A DNA stretch of 64,000 nucleotides, from assembly GCA_964448285.1 (NCBI GenBank), contig CAYUWG010000003.1, forward strand, positions 40,459 through 104,458, in the 5' to 3' direction. This document shows, one piece after another, positions 26,240 through 35,173 of this stretch (the first letter of the stretch is position 1; the number at the start of each line of letters is the position of its first letter). Both the position numbers and the translations under genes were made by a program. The notes below the pieces were generated by a model. It was not told the origin of the DNA. It saw only the letters and a list, made by a program, of their open reading frames with translations, and did no database searches. Source of the stretch: CAYUWG01 sp964448285. Its GTDB lineage: Bacteria > Bacteroidota > Ignavibacteria > SZUA-365.

Positions 26240-27613
26240 TCAGAGTGTTATTGAAAGATGGTGTTGAAAGCAATCTGCGAATGCCTGCGTATTCGTTGGC
26301 GCGACGGCCGATTGAACATCGACGGGGTAATCTTCCGGGAGTGTTTTGAAAAGCTCGGCCACGTTCTTCAGGAAGACGGGCGTAACCGTCGCTTTCCATT
26401 GGCCAGAAGTTTGAGCACCGACTTCGACTAAAAGAAAAGTGAGGAAGTACGGATCGTCGTTATCATGCGCGTGATCCTCTATGGCGCTGCCGATTTTCGC
26501 AACCGCCCACTTCTGAAGAAAGGAAGTATTTCGTGTAAGCGCATTGACGTATTCCTGATAATCGGCCGGTGAAGGGAATCGCACTTCCGTTTTGTATTCG
26601 TCCCCGAACGTTGTCGAGGCGAGCGCGGCACCGCTCGAACCGGCGACGATGTAGTGTGGTGGATCGGGATTGTTGATCGATCCTCGAAGCTGCTTCTCAC
26701 GGAGATATCGTTGGAACGTGTCCGGCGTGTAGGATTGATAATTGTGTTCATGTCCGCACACGACGAGGCGAACGCACGAGTAAGACGCAAGGATGCGATG
26801 GAGTGTGTTCAGGTAATCTTCCTCGTGCTTTTCGCGAACCAATGCCGGGATGTGAAAGAGGAGAATCACCGAATCGCCGGCGTCCTGTGCGCGACGGAGA
26901 CGTGATTCGAACCACGTATGCTGGGCGCCGTCTGGGGAAATCCTACGTTTCCAGAATTGCCACCAATCGTTGTCACCGTCGAGGTTTGCCTTCTTACCCG
27001 AATCGAGACCGATGACAACGAACTTGCTTCGACCGGTCCGGTCGCGCATCTCCCAGTACGAACCCGGTTGAGGCACGAGACGCAAACCGTACTCATCCCA
27101 CAAACCCGCGCAGGTCCTGCTGCAGAAGACCTGCCAGAACTCCTCGCCATTCAAATCCGAGTAGTATTCATGATTGCCCGGCACTGCCCAGATGGGACAA
27201 TGAAAGTTGCGATACGGTTCGAAGAATCCGTGAAGGTAATCGTTCTTACCTTCTCCACTCATTCGCCCGGCAGGATAGGCGATGTCGCCATTGATTATCA
27301 TGAAGTCCGGATTGACGGCTCGAAGAAGTGGATTCAATCCATACTGCGATTTGTCTCCCTCGCCGGTATCGCCGAGGATGACGAAGCGAAAGCCATCGTC
27401 GAGTGATCGCCCAAGCAACCGTTCGAAAGAAATGGAGCGGTCGGTCGCGGCATCAGCGCCGAAGAGGCGGTAGCGCTCATCGAATGTCTGCCGCCATTCG
27501 TTCGAATAATCCATGCGAAGAAATGTATTCCGCGAAGCCGCCAGATTCGACGGACGAAGCCAGTACAGCGGCCCTCGATCCTTCGCGAAGGATGGATAGA
27601 TGAGACGACTCAT
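26240..27613 (-). CDS. Calcineurin-like metallophosphoesterase
   Basis: The 457-residue enzyme has the full set of metal motifs: GDTGEGD (about 80), NGDIAYP, PGNHEYYSDLNG, HIPALVREKHEEDY and CGHEHNYQSY. It is thus a metal-dependent phosphoesterase related to purple-acid-type phosphatases, probably acting on a phosphomonoester or phosphodiester. There is no signal peptide, so a cytoplasmic location is likely. Its ATG overlaps the stop of the upstream membrane-protein gene by four bases (ATGA), so the two are translationally coupled. The substrate is unknown. Confidence 0.85.
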   Translation of the reverse strand: MSRLIYPSFAKDRGPLYWLRPSNLAASRNTFLRMDYSNEWRQTFDERYRLFGADAATDRSISFERLLGRSLDDGFRFVILGDTGEGDKSQYGLNPLLRAVNPDFMIINGDIAYPAGRMSGEGKNDYLHGFFEPYRNFHCPIWAVPGNHEYYSDLNGEEFWQVFCSRTCAGLWDEYGLRLVPQPGSYWEMRDRTGRSKFVVIGLDSGKKANLDGDNDWWQFWKRRISPDGAQHTWFESRLRRAQDAGDSVILLFHIPALVREKHEEDYLNTLHRILASYSCVRLVVCGHEHNYQSYTPDTFQRYLREKQLRGSINNPDPPHYIVAGSSGAALASTTFGDEYKTEVRFPSPADYQEYVNALTRNTSFLQKWAVAKIGSAIEDHAHDNDDPYFLTFLLVEVGAQTSGQWKATVTPVFLKNVAELFKTLPEDYPVDVQSAVAPTNTQAFADCFQHHLSITL

Positions 27614-28740
27614 GATTGCACCTTCGACTCGGAAGGCGCGGCAGCAAACAGTTTTCTTCGTGACTTTGCGACTGCAAGAAGAAGAGACGTTGCGTCATTC
27701 CAGAATGGCGCACCGAAGGCAACGAGAATCGCAGTCACCAGGCAGCCCAACAAGTAGCGGAGGAATGATGTTACATCTGGGTAGATCATTTTCTCAAGCT
27801 CCGCCCGATCGATGATATAGTTATGCCAGTCATCCTTGCGTTGCAAAACCTGTTTCCATATGTCGGCGACAATCACACTATCGACTGCGAAGCTTCTCTC
27901 ATCATCTTGTGCTGACGCTGTGGCCAGCGTATACGCTGACGTTGCACGCTCGGCAATCGCGATCGCTTCATCAGTGGAAACCCGGCTTGCGTCTTCGTAC
28001 AAACGATCGAAAGGGAGCTTGCAGAGAAACGCCAGAAGAAATGCTATAATGAACGTGTGCCGCAAGTTTCTTCGTCCGTAGATATACTCGAAGTTCTTGT
28101 CGAGCTGCGGGAGATTCTTTTCCGCTTCAACGACGTGTTCGAGAAAGCGCGAAACGAAAGCCCTCTCCAGCTTCGCAACGTCAAGAATATCAGACTGAGG
28201 CTGAATGCTTATCCCATCCTGTTCGGACGGTCCCGTCGCTTGACCTGCTCGTGCCGCATTCCATTCCTTCAAAAAATCAGCAACCTCCTTTGCCGTGGAA
28301 TAACCCGGCGAATAGTTCGTGACGCTCGATAGATCCTCTATGAATTTTTTCCATGCGGGCGAAAGTGATTGCGCGATCCCTTGTTGGAGTTTGCTCTCCA
28401 CGCGAATCGCTGCAAGGCATTGTCGAATCCAGTAGGGCGCCGTGCGTTCGAGGGCATCGATCAAGACCGATGGCTCAACGGGATTCAATACTCCGCGCGG
28501 TGATAGCTTCGAAAACTGCCACGGACTTCTCGCAGCAAGAGTGTGGAGAATCTCCGGTTTGAAAAGTTGCCTGCTCCACCCACCGAGAATGTCCTCGAGC
28601 GCTTGCCGATAGGCTTTGCTCTTGCTGTTCGTCAGGTACTTGTACACTTCCTGCAGCATCTGAACGAGGACTGCAATACCGAGAAGCGCGGCAGACAACG
28701 CAAGAATGGTTGAAAGGAAATCGTTCGTTGGATAGTTCAT
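27610..28740 (-). CDS. Membrane protein of unknown function, coupled to the metallophosphoesterase
   Basis: The 376-residue protein has an N-terminal membrane helix (about 9-30), a long soluble middle part, a second helix near 229-243 (HTFIIAFLLAFLCKL) and a third near 333-350. I recognise no family. The middle region has no obvious catalytic residues. An AGGAGGG site stands six bases from the start. It overlaps the metallophosphoesterase gene by four bases, so the two probably act together, for example as a membrane partner for the enzyme. Confidence 0.6.
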   Translation of the reverse strand: MNYPTNDFLSTILALSAALLGIAVLVQMLQEVYKYLTNSKSKAYRQALEDILGGWSRQLFKPEILHTLAARSPWQFSKLSPRGVLNPVEPSVLIDALERTAPYWIRQCLAAIRVESKLQQGIAQSLSPAWKKFIEDLSSVTNYSPGYSTAKEVADFLKEWNAARAGQATGPSEQDGISIQPQSDILDVAKLERAFVSRFLEHVVEAEKNLPQLDKNFEYIYGRRNLRHTFIIAFLLAFLCKLPFDRLYEDASRVSTDEAIAIAERATSAYTLATASAQDDERSFAVDSVIVADIWKQVLQRKDDWHNYIIDRAELEKMIYPDVTSFLRYLLGCLVTAILVAFGAPFWNDATSLLLAVAKSRRKLFAAAPSESKVQS

Positions 28741-28982
28741 GAACCCTCCTGAATGAAAGTGAAAATGTCACATACGTGGCTGTGCGTCAGAGTAATGATT
28801 GAACGACCAGAAACAGTGGCAACTTATCTCGGAGAGAGTAAAGATGCAACGAAATCCTTACATGAAACCACGATTATTTTTTCGCGGTCAGAAGCGACAA
28901 CCGGACATCTTAGAGAAGACTTTTTCCTCCACATGCAACGACAAGCTGTGAACTTATCCGGAATTCGCTTTGCGACGCGGTT
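28741..28982. other. Intergenic stretch without a gene
   Basis: This gap between two minus-strand genes should hold the promoter of the membrane-protein/phosphoesterase pair. A plus-strand frame of 77 codons covers most of it but has no ribosome-binding site and no family resemblance, so I do not call it. Confidence 0.35.
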
Positions 28983-31448
28983 CTAATTCGTAACAGGCGT
29001 CGAGATTCCGATGAAGAAGTTCCTGCCTTGCCTGAAGTGATTCAAGCGCCATGCAAAATCGATGCGGAGGAACGTAAGAATACGGTTGATCCCGAATCCA
29101 ATCTCAGCAAAAGGCGTGCGTGCGTCCGAAATGGAAATCGTTTGCAGGGTGCGTGTTTCTGCTGTCATCGAAGTCCATCCGGCTTTTGCATGGAGAAGCA
29201 AACCGAAGCCGCTGCTGTTAAGCAACGGGAGATTCAACCATCGGAAAAGCTCGTCGCGAAAATCGTGTTGAATGAAAATCATCATGCGTTTGTCTCCACC
29301 GAATTCGCGAAAATCGAGCGTAAGAAAGCGCCAGTTCTCACTGATGTAGTTGATGCTTCCCGGGAGATTCATTACGCGCTGAGTCGGAAGCTTCGCATCG
29401 GAGAAGGCCCCGGAAAGTCGGTATTGCGTCGTTCCAGCGCGACCGAAATCGAAACGTCCGTTGAGGTGGGCGGAAACGATTCGAAAGTCGTATCGCTCAC
29501 CTTCGATGTCTGCGCTGTTGTACTCAAAGTCAAGGACGGGCGTATGATCGCGTCGGCCGAATCGTCTTATCTCGCCGGCGTTATCGATGAAATCGCGGTT
29601 GTCAAAACTCAGTCTCACGCCTGCGGAGAGAATGGAACCTTCATTGATCGCGGGATTTTCCCGATACTTCCACTCCGTTCTGAACACGCTCCAGTCCGTA
29701 GTCTTCCTTGCATTCATGAATGACTGCCGTGCGACGAAAAGCGTCGTTGGGAACAGATGCAGGATGTCCGCTCGAATGTCGCCACTGAAGCCTTTCGTGT
29801 AGTAATAATCTTTGAAATCGTATTTGAAGAATAGATTGGAAATCGTCGTGTTCATTTTTAACCAACCGTATTCCTCATCGATGAAGCTTGTGCGATCGAA
29901 CGATTCAGCGGAGAGTGTCACGCTCGGGCTTTTCACTATTCGAACTCCCGCTTGCAGCCGGTACTTCCAACGCTTGTCATTGAACCCATAGGCCGCATCG
30001 AGTGAAAGCGATTCAATCGGGTCGAACGGCCGCCACGCAGAGAATGGGATTGCGAGCGCATGACCCTCGACTCGGTTGAAGTGATACAGACTGAGCACTC
30101 CCGGTGTGGTGAAGCGTGACTCTTCACCGACGAACGTCTTTCCCGTTGTGAGAAAATCGAATATGCCGTAACGGTTTTGCTCCTCTTGCATTACCTGGCG
30201 AACGCTGTCGGATTCCTCGTATGCTTTAATTTCTTCCGCCGTATTCGGAATGAGCTGATTGCCCGCCCAGTACGATGAGTCGCGTTCGTCTGCTTCCTTC
30301 AACACTTTGATGCGTGTGCGATCGAAGAATTCTTCGTTGACCGGTTCGTTGATCGCATAGTCCTGCAACACGGAGAAACCGTCGATGCCTATCTTCACCG
30401 TAATGATAAGCGACACCTCGACGTCCGCATTGACAACCACGTCCACCGGCATCCAGAATTCCTTTTCGAAGAGCCTGAAATTCTGGCGAAAGGCAAGGCG
30501 TTTGAAGAAGGTCGGCATCGCAGCTTCATTGAGTTCCAAATCGACCATCATGAGCGCGAAAGTTTCGTCAGCGATGTAGAGCGTCCCACGAAGCAACGGG
30601 TCGTTGTCGTCCAGCGCTTTGATGCGGATCATGTAGATGGTTTTCCCATCCATCTCCGTCGTGCCGATGAGTCGATAGTAGTAGCTTTTTAATCCTGCTT
30701 CGGAAATCGGACCGACAACCGGCGACTTGTCGCTGAGCTTCAGTTCATCGGATGAGAAGTCGATGATGAAGAACGAACTGATGATGATGTTCGCTTGAGC
30801 AGGAATGAACGCACTTTGTTTCCGTGCTTTGACGATTTCTTTATAACGATCCGGTTTCGCCCAATAGGCATCCGTCTGCGTTTCGAGAATAGCCTTCAAC
30901 GGACCCTTTGCGGTATCCGTTACCGAGGCGGTGTCGCCTCCGCCAGATCCAATGGAGATGCGCGCGCCTCTTCGTCCACCGCCTCCGATGCTGAAATTCG
31001 GCGCATCGAAAACGTCCACGACGACTTTCGAATGCGAAGTGAGGCGGTAGTTCTGAAGTTTTTCCTTCCGCTTCTCTTTCGCGTCGATCGCGAGACGAAT
31101 GATGCGCAGTGCCGGATTATCGCCCGGTGTGATCGTCACTTCCGGCATCTCGATATGCATCGATTGCAGCGCGATCGTGAATTCGAGAGGCATCGTTCCG
31201 ACGGTGATTTCCCGTCGGTGCGTTTTATAGCCGATGTAACTCGCAACGATCGTGTATTTCCCCGGCGCGAGATAGAGCGTAAATCTACCATGCCTGTCTG
31301 TGGACGTTCCTTTCGAGGTGCCGTCAATCCATACATTGCAGAATTGCAGCGGTTCTTCCGAGTCACTGTCGGTGACAGTTCCTTTGATGATGGTTTGTGC
31401 GTACGCGGAAAGAGAGAGAAAGAGTAGCAGGGAGCAAGAGCGATTCAT
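28983..31448 (-). CDS. DUF5686 / carboxypeptidase-regulatory outer-membrane protein
   Basis: The 821-residue protein has a signal peptide (MNRSCSLLLFLSLSAYA) and a carboxypeptidase-regulatory-like domain (IIKGTVTDSDSEEPL, about 19-105). Then come the DUF5686 signature NPALRIIRLAIDAKEKRK, LQNYRLTSHSKVVVD and a long barrel-like C-terminus. DUF5686 proteins are outer-membrane proteins with no settled function. It is a single gene with its own start and no close partner; the methyltransferase gene lies 27 bases upstream on the same strand. Confidence 0.8.
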   Translation of the reverse strand: MNRSCSLLLFLSLSAYAQTIIKGTVTDSDSEEPLQFCNVWIDGTSKGTSTDRHGRFTLYLAPGKYTIVASYIGYKTHRREITVGTMPLEFTIALQSMHIEMPEVTITPGDNPALRIIRLAIDAKEKRKEKLQNYRLTSHSKVVVDVFDAPNFSIGGGGRRGARISIGSGGGDTASVTDTAKGPLKAILETQTDAYWAKPDRYKEIVKARKQSAFIPAQANIIISSFFIIDFSSDELKLSDKSPVVGPISEAGLKSYYYRLIGTTEMDGKTIYMIRIKALDDNDPLLRGTLYIADETFALMMVDLELNEAAMPTFFKRLAFRQNFRLFEKEFWMPVDVVVNADVEVSLIITVKIGIDGFSVLQDYAINEPVNEEFFDRTRIKVLKEADERDSSYWAGNQLIPNTAEEIKAYEESDSVRQVMQEEQNRYGIFDFLTTGKTFVGEESRFTTPGVLSLYHFNRVEGHALAIPFSAWRPFDPIESLSLDAAYGFNDKRWKYRLQAGVRIVKSPSVTLSAESFDRTSFIDEEYGWLKMNTTISNLFFKYDFKDYYYTKGFSGDIRADILHLFPTTLFVARQSFMNARKTTDWSVFRTEWKYRENPAINEGSILSAGVRLSFDNRDFIDNAGEIRRFGRRDHTPVLDFEYNSADIEGERYDFRIVSAHLNGRFDFGRAGTTQYRLSGAFSDAKLPTQRVMNLPGSINYISENWRFLTLDFREFGGDKRMMIFIQHDFRDELFRWLNLPLLNSSGFGLLLHAKAGWTSMTAETRTLQTISISDARTPFAEIGFGINRILTFLRIDFAWRLNHFRQGRNFFIGISTPVTN

Positions 31449-31475
31449 AGTTACACGTGATGAGTGAATAGGGTA

Positions 31476-32219
31476 TCACCCTGTCGTAAAAATACCCTCG
31501 ATGTTTCGCCGCGCAATGGCATAAATACTTACGTGAACACAGTGCCCATGCAGGAACGCTTCCTGTTCGAAACGCCTCCATCGAAGACCGAGAGATTGCA
31601 GTTTCTGAAAGAACGGGATTGCGATCATGCGATTCGGTTCCGCGATCAGGGCAACACTTTCCTCATTCAAAGTCTGGCGAAGGAATGCTGACAGTGGCTC
31701 GATGAATCGTTTCTCATAGATGACATCGGCAGCGAGAATCACGTCCCAACATCTCTGTGGCGGATCACGAAAATCGAGTTGAAGAAACTCCGCTTCCGCA
31801 TCGGCATCGTTCAACAGGAAATTCAACTCTGCGGCAACCAACGCCAGAGACTCGAAATCTGAGAACGTCAACTTTGCGCTGAGACGCGCTGCAACGATAC
31901 CGGTAAGCCCGAGGCCGCAACCGATTTCGAGAACGTCCTTTCCTTCAACGAGCTTTGGATTGCGTTCGAGGAAACGTGACAGCGCAACGGCGCTATGCCA
32001 AAGTTCTGCCCAATACGGCACTCGTTCATCCTTCCGAAAATCTTCTACATGGATCATGTCTATCAGCAGGTCGATGCTCTCCGGTGCGTACAGTGAGAAC
32101 TTTCCACGATCCGTTTCTACCTCAATAATTCGAAGAGGGAACGATTCCGCAAGCGTTCGATGCAGGGATTCTCTTCGTTCATCGGTTCTCAGTCGTTGCC
32201 TAAGTGATGCCGGCTTCAT
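31476..32219 (-). CDS. Class I SAM-dependent methyltransferase (METTL21/Methyltransf_16-like)
   Basis: The 247-residue protein has the SAM-binding motif VLEIGCGLGLTGIVAAR, then FSDFESLALVAAELNFLL, and the LAADVIYEKRFIEPL block seen in the METTL21/ETFB-lysine methyltransferase branch. It may methylate a protein or a small molecule. ATG at 32219 was chosen because the longer frame adds only a 19-residue extension upstream of the family start. It is divergent from queA, with the intervening promoter region described separately. Confidence 0.75.
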   Translation of the reverse strand: MKPASLRQRLRTDERRESLHRTLAESFPLRIIEVETDRGKFSLYAPESIDLLIDMIHVEDFRKDERVPYWAELWHSAVALSRFLERNPKLVEGKDVLEIGCGLGLTGIVAARLSAKLTFSDFESLALVAAELNFLLNDADAEAEFLQLDFRDPPQRCWDVILAADVIYEKRFIEPLSAFLRQTLNEESVALIAEPNRMIAIPFFQKLQSLGLRWRRFEQEAFLHGHCVHVSIYAIARRNIEGIFTTG

Positions 32220-32334
32220 ATAATAAATTCGCTCAAACTGACCGAGTAGCACATCGCGGGTAAACGAACGAAGCAAATCTTTCTATGAAAAACGATGAAA
32301 ACAGCGGCCATAGGCCTAACATAGCACATGTTCA

Positions 32335-32365
32335 TTGATTCCGCCTCAGGCATGTTGTATTTTTG
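32335..32365 (+). promoter_or_regulatory. Bacteroidota-type promoter before queA
   Basis: TTG (32335-32337) and TATTTTTG (32358-32365) are separated by 20 bases, close to the Bacteroidota promoter consensus TTTG-N17-23-TAnnTTTG. The expected transcript would start near 32370 and have a leader of about 130 bases before queA. Confidence 0.5.
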
Positions 32366-32386
32366 TAAATGTTGAGCACAACATGC
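32350..32386. promoter_or_regulatory. Overlapping inverted repeats at the queA promoter
   Basis: GCATGTTG (32350-32357) and CAACATGC (32379-32386) form an 8-base inverted repeat that brackets the TATTTTTG element. A second perfect palindrome, ATGTTG-AGCA-CAACAT (32369-32384), lies at the predicted transcription start. The three half-sites could be an operator, or form an RNA hairpin in the leader. Confidence 0.45.
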
Positions 32387-32499
32387 TCCTTCCCCAAGCA
32401 CTGAATCACACACCCCACCGTACTTTTCCCGGCACGTTTTACTGATTCCCCGAAATTCATCCGATTCAACCATTTTGCTCACCTTGCAGGTAGCCCTTT

Positions 32500-33534
32500 A
32501 TGAAACTATCTGATTTCGATTTCACCGTTCCAAAGAACCTGATTGCAAAATATCCTATCGAACCAAGGGATAGCGCCAAGCTCATGGTTCTGGATAAAAA
32601 AACCGGCGAGGTAGAACATCGAAGATTCTCTGATATCCATGAGTACTTCAGAAAGGGCGACTGCTTAGTAGTCAATGAAACCAAAGTCTTTCCTGCCCGG
32701 CTCATCGGAAAGAAGGAAAAAACCCAGGCGAAGATCGAGGTGTTTTTACTTCGTGAACTGAGCACGACGGAGCACCTTTGGGATGTGATCGTCGATCCGG
32801 CACGCAAAGTCCGTATCGGAAATAAAATCTACTTCGGCGATGAACTCATGTGCGAAGTGATCGACAATACGACCTCACGCGGACGCACCGTACGATTCAA
32901 CTACGTAGGTGACTTTTACGATATCATAGACAGGGTCGGGCAGACGCCGTTGCCGCCGTACATCAAACGCGAACCGGAAGAATCCGACAAAGAAGATTAC
33001 CAAACGGTCTTTGCGAGAACGATCGGCGCGGTAGCTGCACCGACGGCGGGGCTTCATTTCACGAAGCCATTGGTTACGAAACTGAAGAAGAAAGGCGTGA
33101 CGATTACCTCGATCCTCCTTCACATTGGCTACGGAACCTTTGCGCCGGTGGAAGTGGAAGACCTCACGAAGCACAAGATGCATTCGGAATTTTTCGAAAT
33201 ACCACCAACGGCATGCGTCGCAGTGAACCGGGCAAAGGAAGCGAAGAAGAGCATTGTCGTGTGTGGAACGAGTACGGTGCGGGCGCTTGAGTCGAGCGTG
33301 ACAACGATGCGCCAACTCACTCCTGCACGCAACTGGACGGACAAGTTCATTTATCCGCCGTACGATTTCAAGATCACCGATAAACTGATCACGAATTTTC
33401 ACATGCCGAAGTCAACACTGTTGATGTTGGTCGCGGCATTCGGCGGATACGATAACCTCATGAAAGCATACAAACGCGCGCTGAAGGATAAGTATCGCAT
33501 GTACAGCTACGGCGATGCAATGCTGATTCTCTGA
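32500..33534 (+). CDS. queA: tRNA preQ1-34 ribosyltransferase-isomerase QueA
   Basis: QueA transfers and isomerises the ribosyl group of SAM onto preQ1 at the wobble position to make epoxyqueuosine. The 344-residue product has the family signatures: FDFTVPKNLIAKYPIEPRD, RLIGKKEKTQAKIEVFLLR, GAVAAPTAGLHFT, LLHIGYGTFAPVEVE, HSEFFEI and FITNFHMPKSTLLMLVAAF (read here as TNFHMPKSTLLMLV). The start is after a weak site. A perfect terminator follows it. QueD is also in this window at 49.9 kb, so parts of the queuosine pathway lie on this segment. Confidence 0.95.
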   Translation: MKLSDFDFTVPKNLIAKYPIEPRDSAKLMVLDKKTGEVEHRRFSDIHEYFRKGDCLVVNETKVFPARLIGKKEKTQAKIEVFLLRELSTTEHLWDVIVDPARKVRIGNKIYFGDELMCEVIDNTTSRGRTVRFNYVGDFYDIIDRVGQTPLPPYIKREPEESDKEDYQTVFARTIGAVAAPTAGLHFTKPLVTKLKKKGVTITSILLHIGYGTFAPVEVEDLTKHKMHSEFFEIPPTACVAVNRAKEAKKSIVVCGTSTVRALESSVTTMRQLTPARNWTDKFIYPPYDFKITDKLITNFHMPKSTLLMLVAAFGGYDNLMKAYKRALKDKYRMYSYGDAMLIL

Positions 33535-33558
33535 TGTTCCTCGCACGATGCATCTTTC

Positions 33559-33588
33559 AAGGCGAGGGTTTCTCGCCTTTATTTTTTT
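33559..33588 (+). terminator. Rho-independent terminator after queA
   Basis: AAGGCGAG (33559-33566), loop GGTTT, CTCGCCTT (33572-33579) and a run T-A-TTTTTTT form a classical terminator with a perfect 8-bp stem, 25 bases after the queA stop. Confidence 0.9.
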
Positions 33589-33601
33589 CGGAAATTGACA
33601 C

Positions 33602-34300
33602 ATGATCAATCCGTCTTTCGTTGCTTGCATTCCGGCGGCTGGGTCAGGTACCCGTCTGAAATCGGATGTCCCGAAGCAATACCAACTGCTTGGAGGGAAG
33701 GCCATCCTGTCTTTTGTGCTCGCCGTGTTCGATTCCATTGAAGAGTGCGACGAGATCATTATCGCGACCAATGACAGGGAGAAGACCCGTGATATCATTC
33801 ACGCCACTGTGACGATGAAACCGGTTACCATCGTTGACGGTGGTTTGACACGTCAGCATTCGGTCGCCAATGCATTGACGGCAGTTCGCGATCCGGATTC
33901 CATCGTGCTGATCCACGATGCTGCTCGGCCATGTATCACTGTCGATGAAATTCGTCGCGTTGCAAACGCCGTTAAAGAACACGGCGCGGCCCTACTTGCG
34001 CTTCCCTCTCGTGACACGGTGAAGGAGGCAGAGGGATCTACCATACTCCGGACGTTGGATCGGAAGAACATCTGGCTAGCACAAACACCACAGGGCGCGT
34101 TCTGTCATCTCTTCCGGCAAGCCTATGAATATGGTCTTGTAACGGGCGATGCTGTAACGGACGATGTCTCCCTGCTCGAGAACATCGGTGTTGCGGTGAC
34201 ATTGGTTGAGGGTTGTGTTACAAACCTCAAGATCACAGAACCGAGTGACATTTCTCTCGCGGAGTCAATCCTTACTATTCAGGGACGTCTTCATCGGTGA
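33602..34300 (+). CDS. ispD: 2-C-methyl-D-erythritol 4-phosphate cytidylyltransferase
   Basis: IspD joins CTP and MEP to form CDP-ME in the non-mevalonate isoprenoid pathway. The 232-residue protein has the CTP-binding loop IPAAGSGTRLKSDVPKQY, GGLTRQHSVANAL, VLIHDAARPCI, DTVKEAEG, TPQGAFCHLF and VTDDVSLLE, all conserved family motifs, and a normal length. ATG follows queA by 67 bases. The downstream rsmI-like gene starts seven bases after its stop. Confidence 0.93.
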   Translation: MINPSFVACIPAAGSGTRLKSDVPKQYQLLGGKAILSFVLAVFDSIEECDEIIIATNDREKTRDIIHATVTMKPVTIVDGGLTRQHSVANALTAVRDPDSIVLIHDAARPCITVDEIRRVANAVKEHGAALLALPSRDTVKEAEGSTILRTLDRKNIWLAQTPQGAFCHLFRQAYEYGLVTGDAVTDDVSLLENIGVAVTLVEGCVTNLKITEPSDISLAESILTIQGRLHR

Positions 34301-34307
34301 GCACGAT

Positions 34308-34997
34308 ATGAAGTCAAAGCGAAGCGCACTATACGTTGTCGGCATTCATATCGGGAATATTCATGACCTGAGTCCCCGCGCTGTAGCAACACTCTCTCAT
34401 GCAGACATCGTCGCATGTGAGGAGCGTCGTGAAGGAGAACGATTGCTCGGCTCGTTGAACATTCAGAGGCCACTGATAGAAATCAACGAGCACACCGAAG
34501 TCCGTGAGACTGAGGAGATCATCCTCCAGCTTGCGGCCGGGAAATCCGTGGCGCTCATTTCCGATTGCGGCATGCCGGTATTCGCTGATCCGGGTGCACA
34601 TTTGATTTCCGTCGCTTTGGAGACAGGCATCACGGTCGAAGTCGTTCCAGGACCCACCTCGTTGACCACCGCGCTTGCCGTAAGCGGATTCGATGTCCGG
34701 CGGTTTTACTTCTACGGATTTCTTTCACCGAAGCGACCGGAAAGGAAATCAGAGCTTAGCCAACTCCGCTCCTTTCGACAAACGCTGGTTTTTCTCGATG
34801 CACCCTATCGATTGGTGGCTGTCCTTGAGGATATCGCTGGCGTATTCGGAGCTTCGCGACGAGCTTGCGTTGCATGCGATTTGACCCTGAAGACTGAGCT
34901 TATCCGACGCGGTACGTTGAAATCACTCATTGATTTCTTTCGGCGTCTTGGAGGAAAAAGAGAGTTCGTTATCATCGTCGAAGGTTATCTTCCGTAA
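34308..34997 (+). CDS. Tetrapyrrole-methylase-type SAM enzyme, divergent RsmI-like
   Basis: The 229-residue protein matches the RsmI family (2'-O-methylation of C1402 in 16S rRNA) in layout: LYVVGIHIGNIHDLSPRAV at the start, ISDCGMPVFADPGAHLISVA and VPGPTSLTTALAVSGF. It differs from canonical RsmI: the usual EDTR near residue 40 is ACEERREGERLL here, and the PIGN phrase is HIGN. It could be RsmI with drift or a related enzyme. ATG at 34308 was chosen over a long upstream frame that overlaps ispD; it lies seven bases after the ispD stop. Confidence 0.75.
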   Translation: MKSKRSALYVVGIHIGNIHDLSPRAVATLSHADIVACEERREGERLLGSLNIQRPLIEINEHTEVRETEEIILQLAAGKSVALISDCGMPVFADPGAHLISVALETGITVEVVPGPTSLTTALAVSGFDVRRFYFYGFLSPKRPERKSELSQLRSFRQTLVFLDAPYRLVAVLEDIAGVFGASRRACVACDLTLKTELIRRGTLKSLIDFFRRLGGKREFVIIVEGYLP

Positions 34998-35107
34998 GTC
35001 GCAGATTGGATTTCTTGAACGGGACATCATCATCGTGTTCCGTTTTTTTTTGATCTTCCATGTGATGAACTCCGATTCACTTCATATTCTAAAACAGGCA
35101 AAAAAAG

Positions 35108-35135
35108 AGCGCCCCACTCATAAGAGCGGGGCGCT
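35108..35135. terminator. Bidirectional terminator
   Basis: AGCGCCCC (35108-35115) and GGGGCGCT (35128-35135) form a perfect 8-bp GC-rich stem with a 12-base loop. A run of A bases lies to the left (a T-run when read from the giant gene on the minus strand), and a short T-run lies to the right. It stands between the convergent rsmI-like and giant-protein genes. Confidence 0.85.
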
Positions 35136-35173
35136 TTCGATTTTCTGAAGTCGAAACTTCAGTTCTACCGAGA

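Noticed and set aside
28753..28986. Plus-strand 77-codon frame
   Set aside because: No supporting start site or family; it overlaps the promoter region of the membrane-protein gene.
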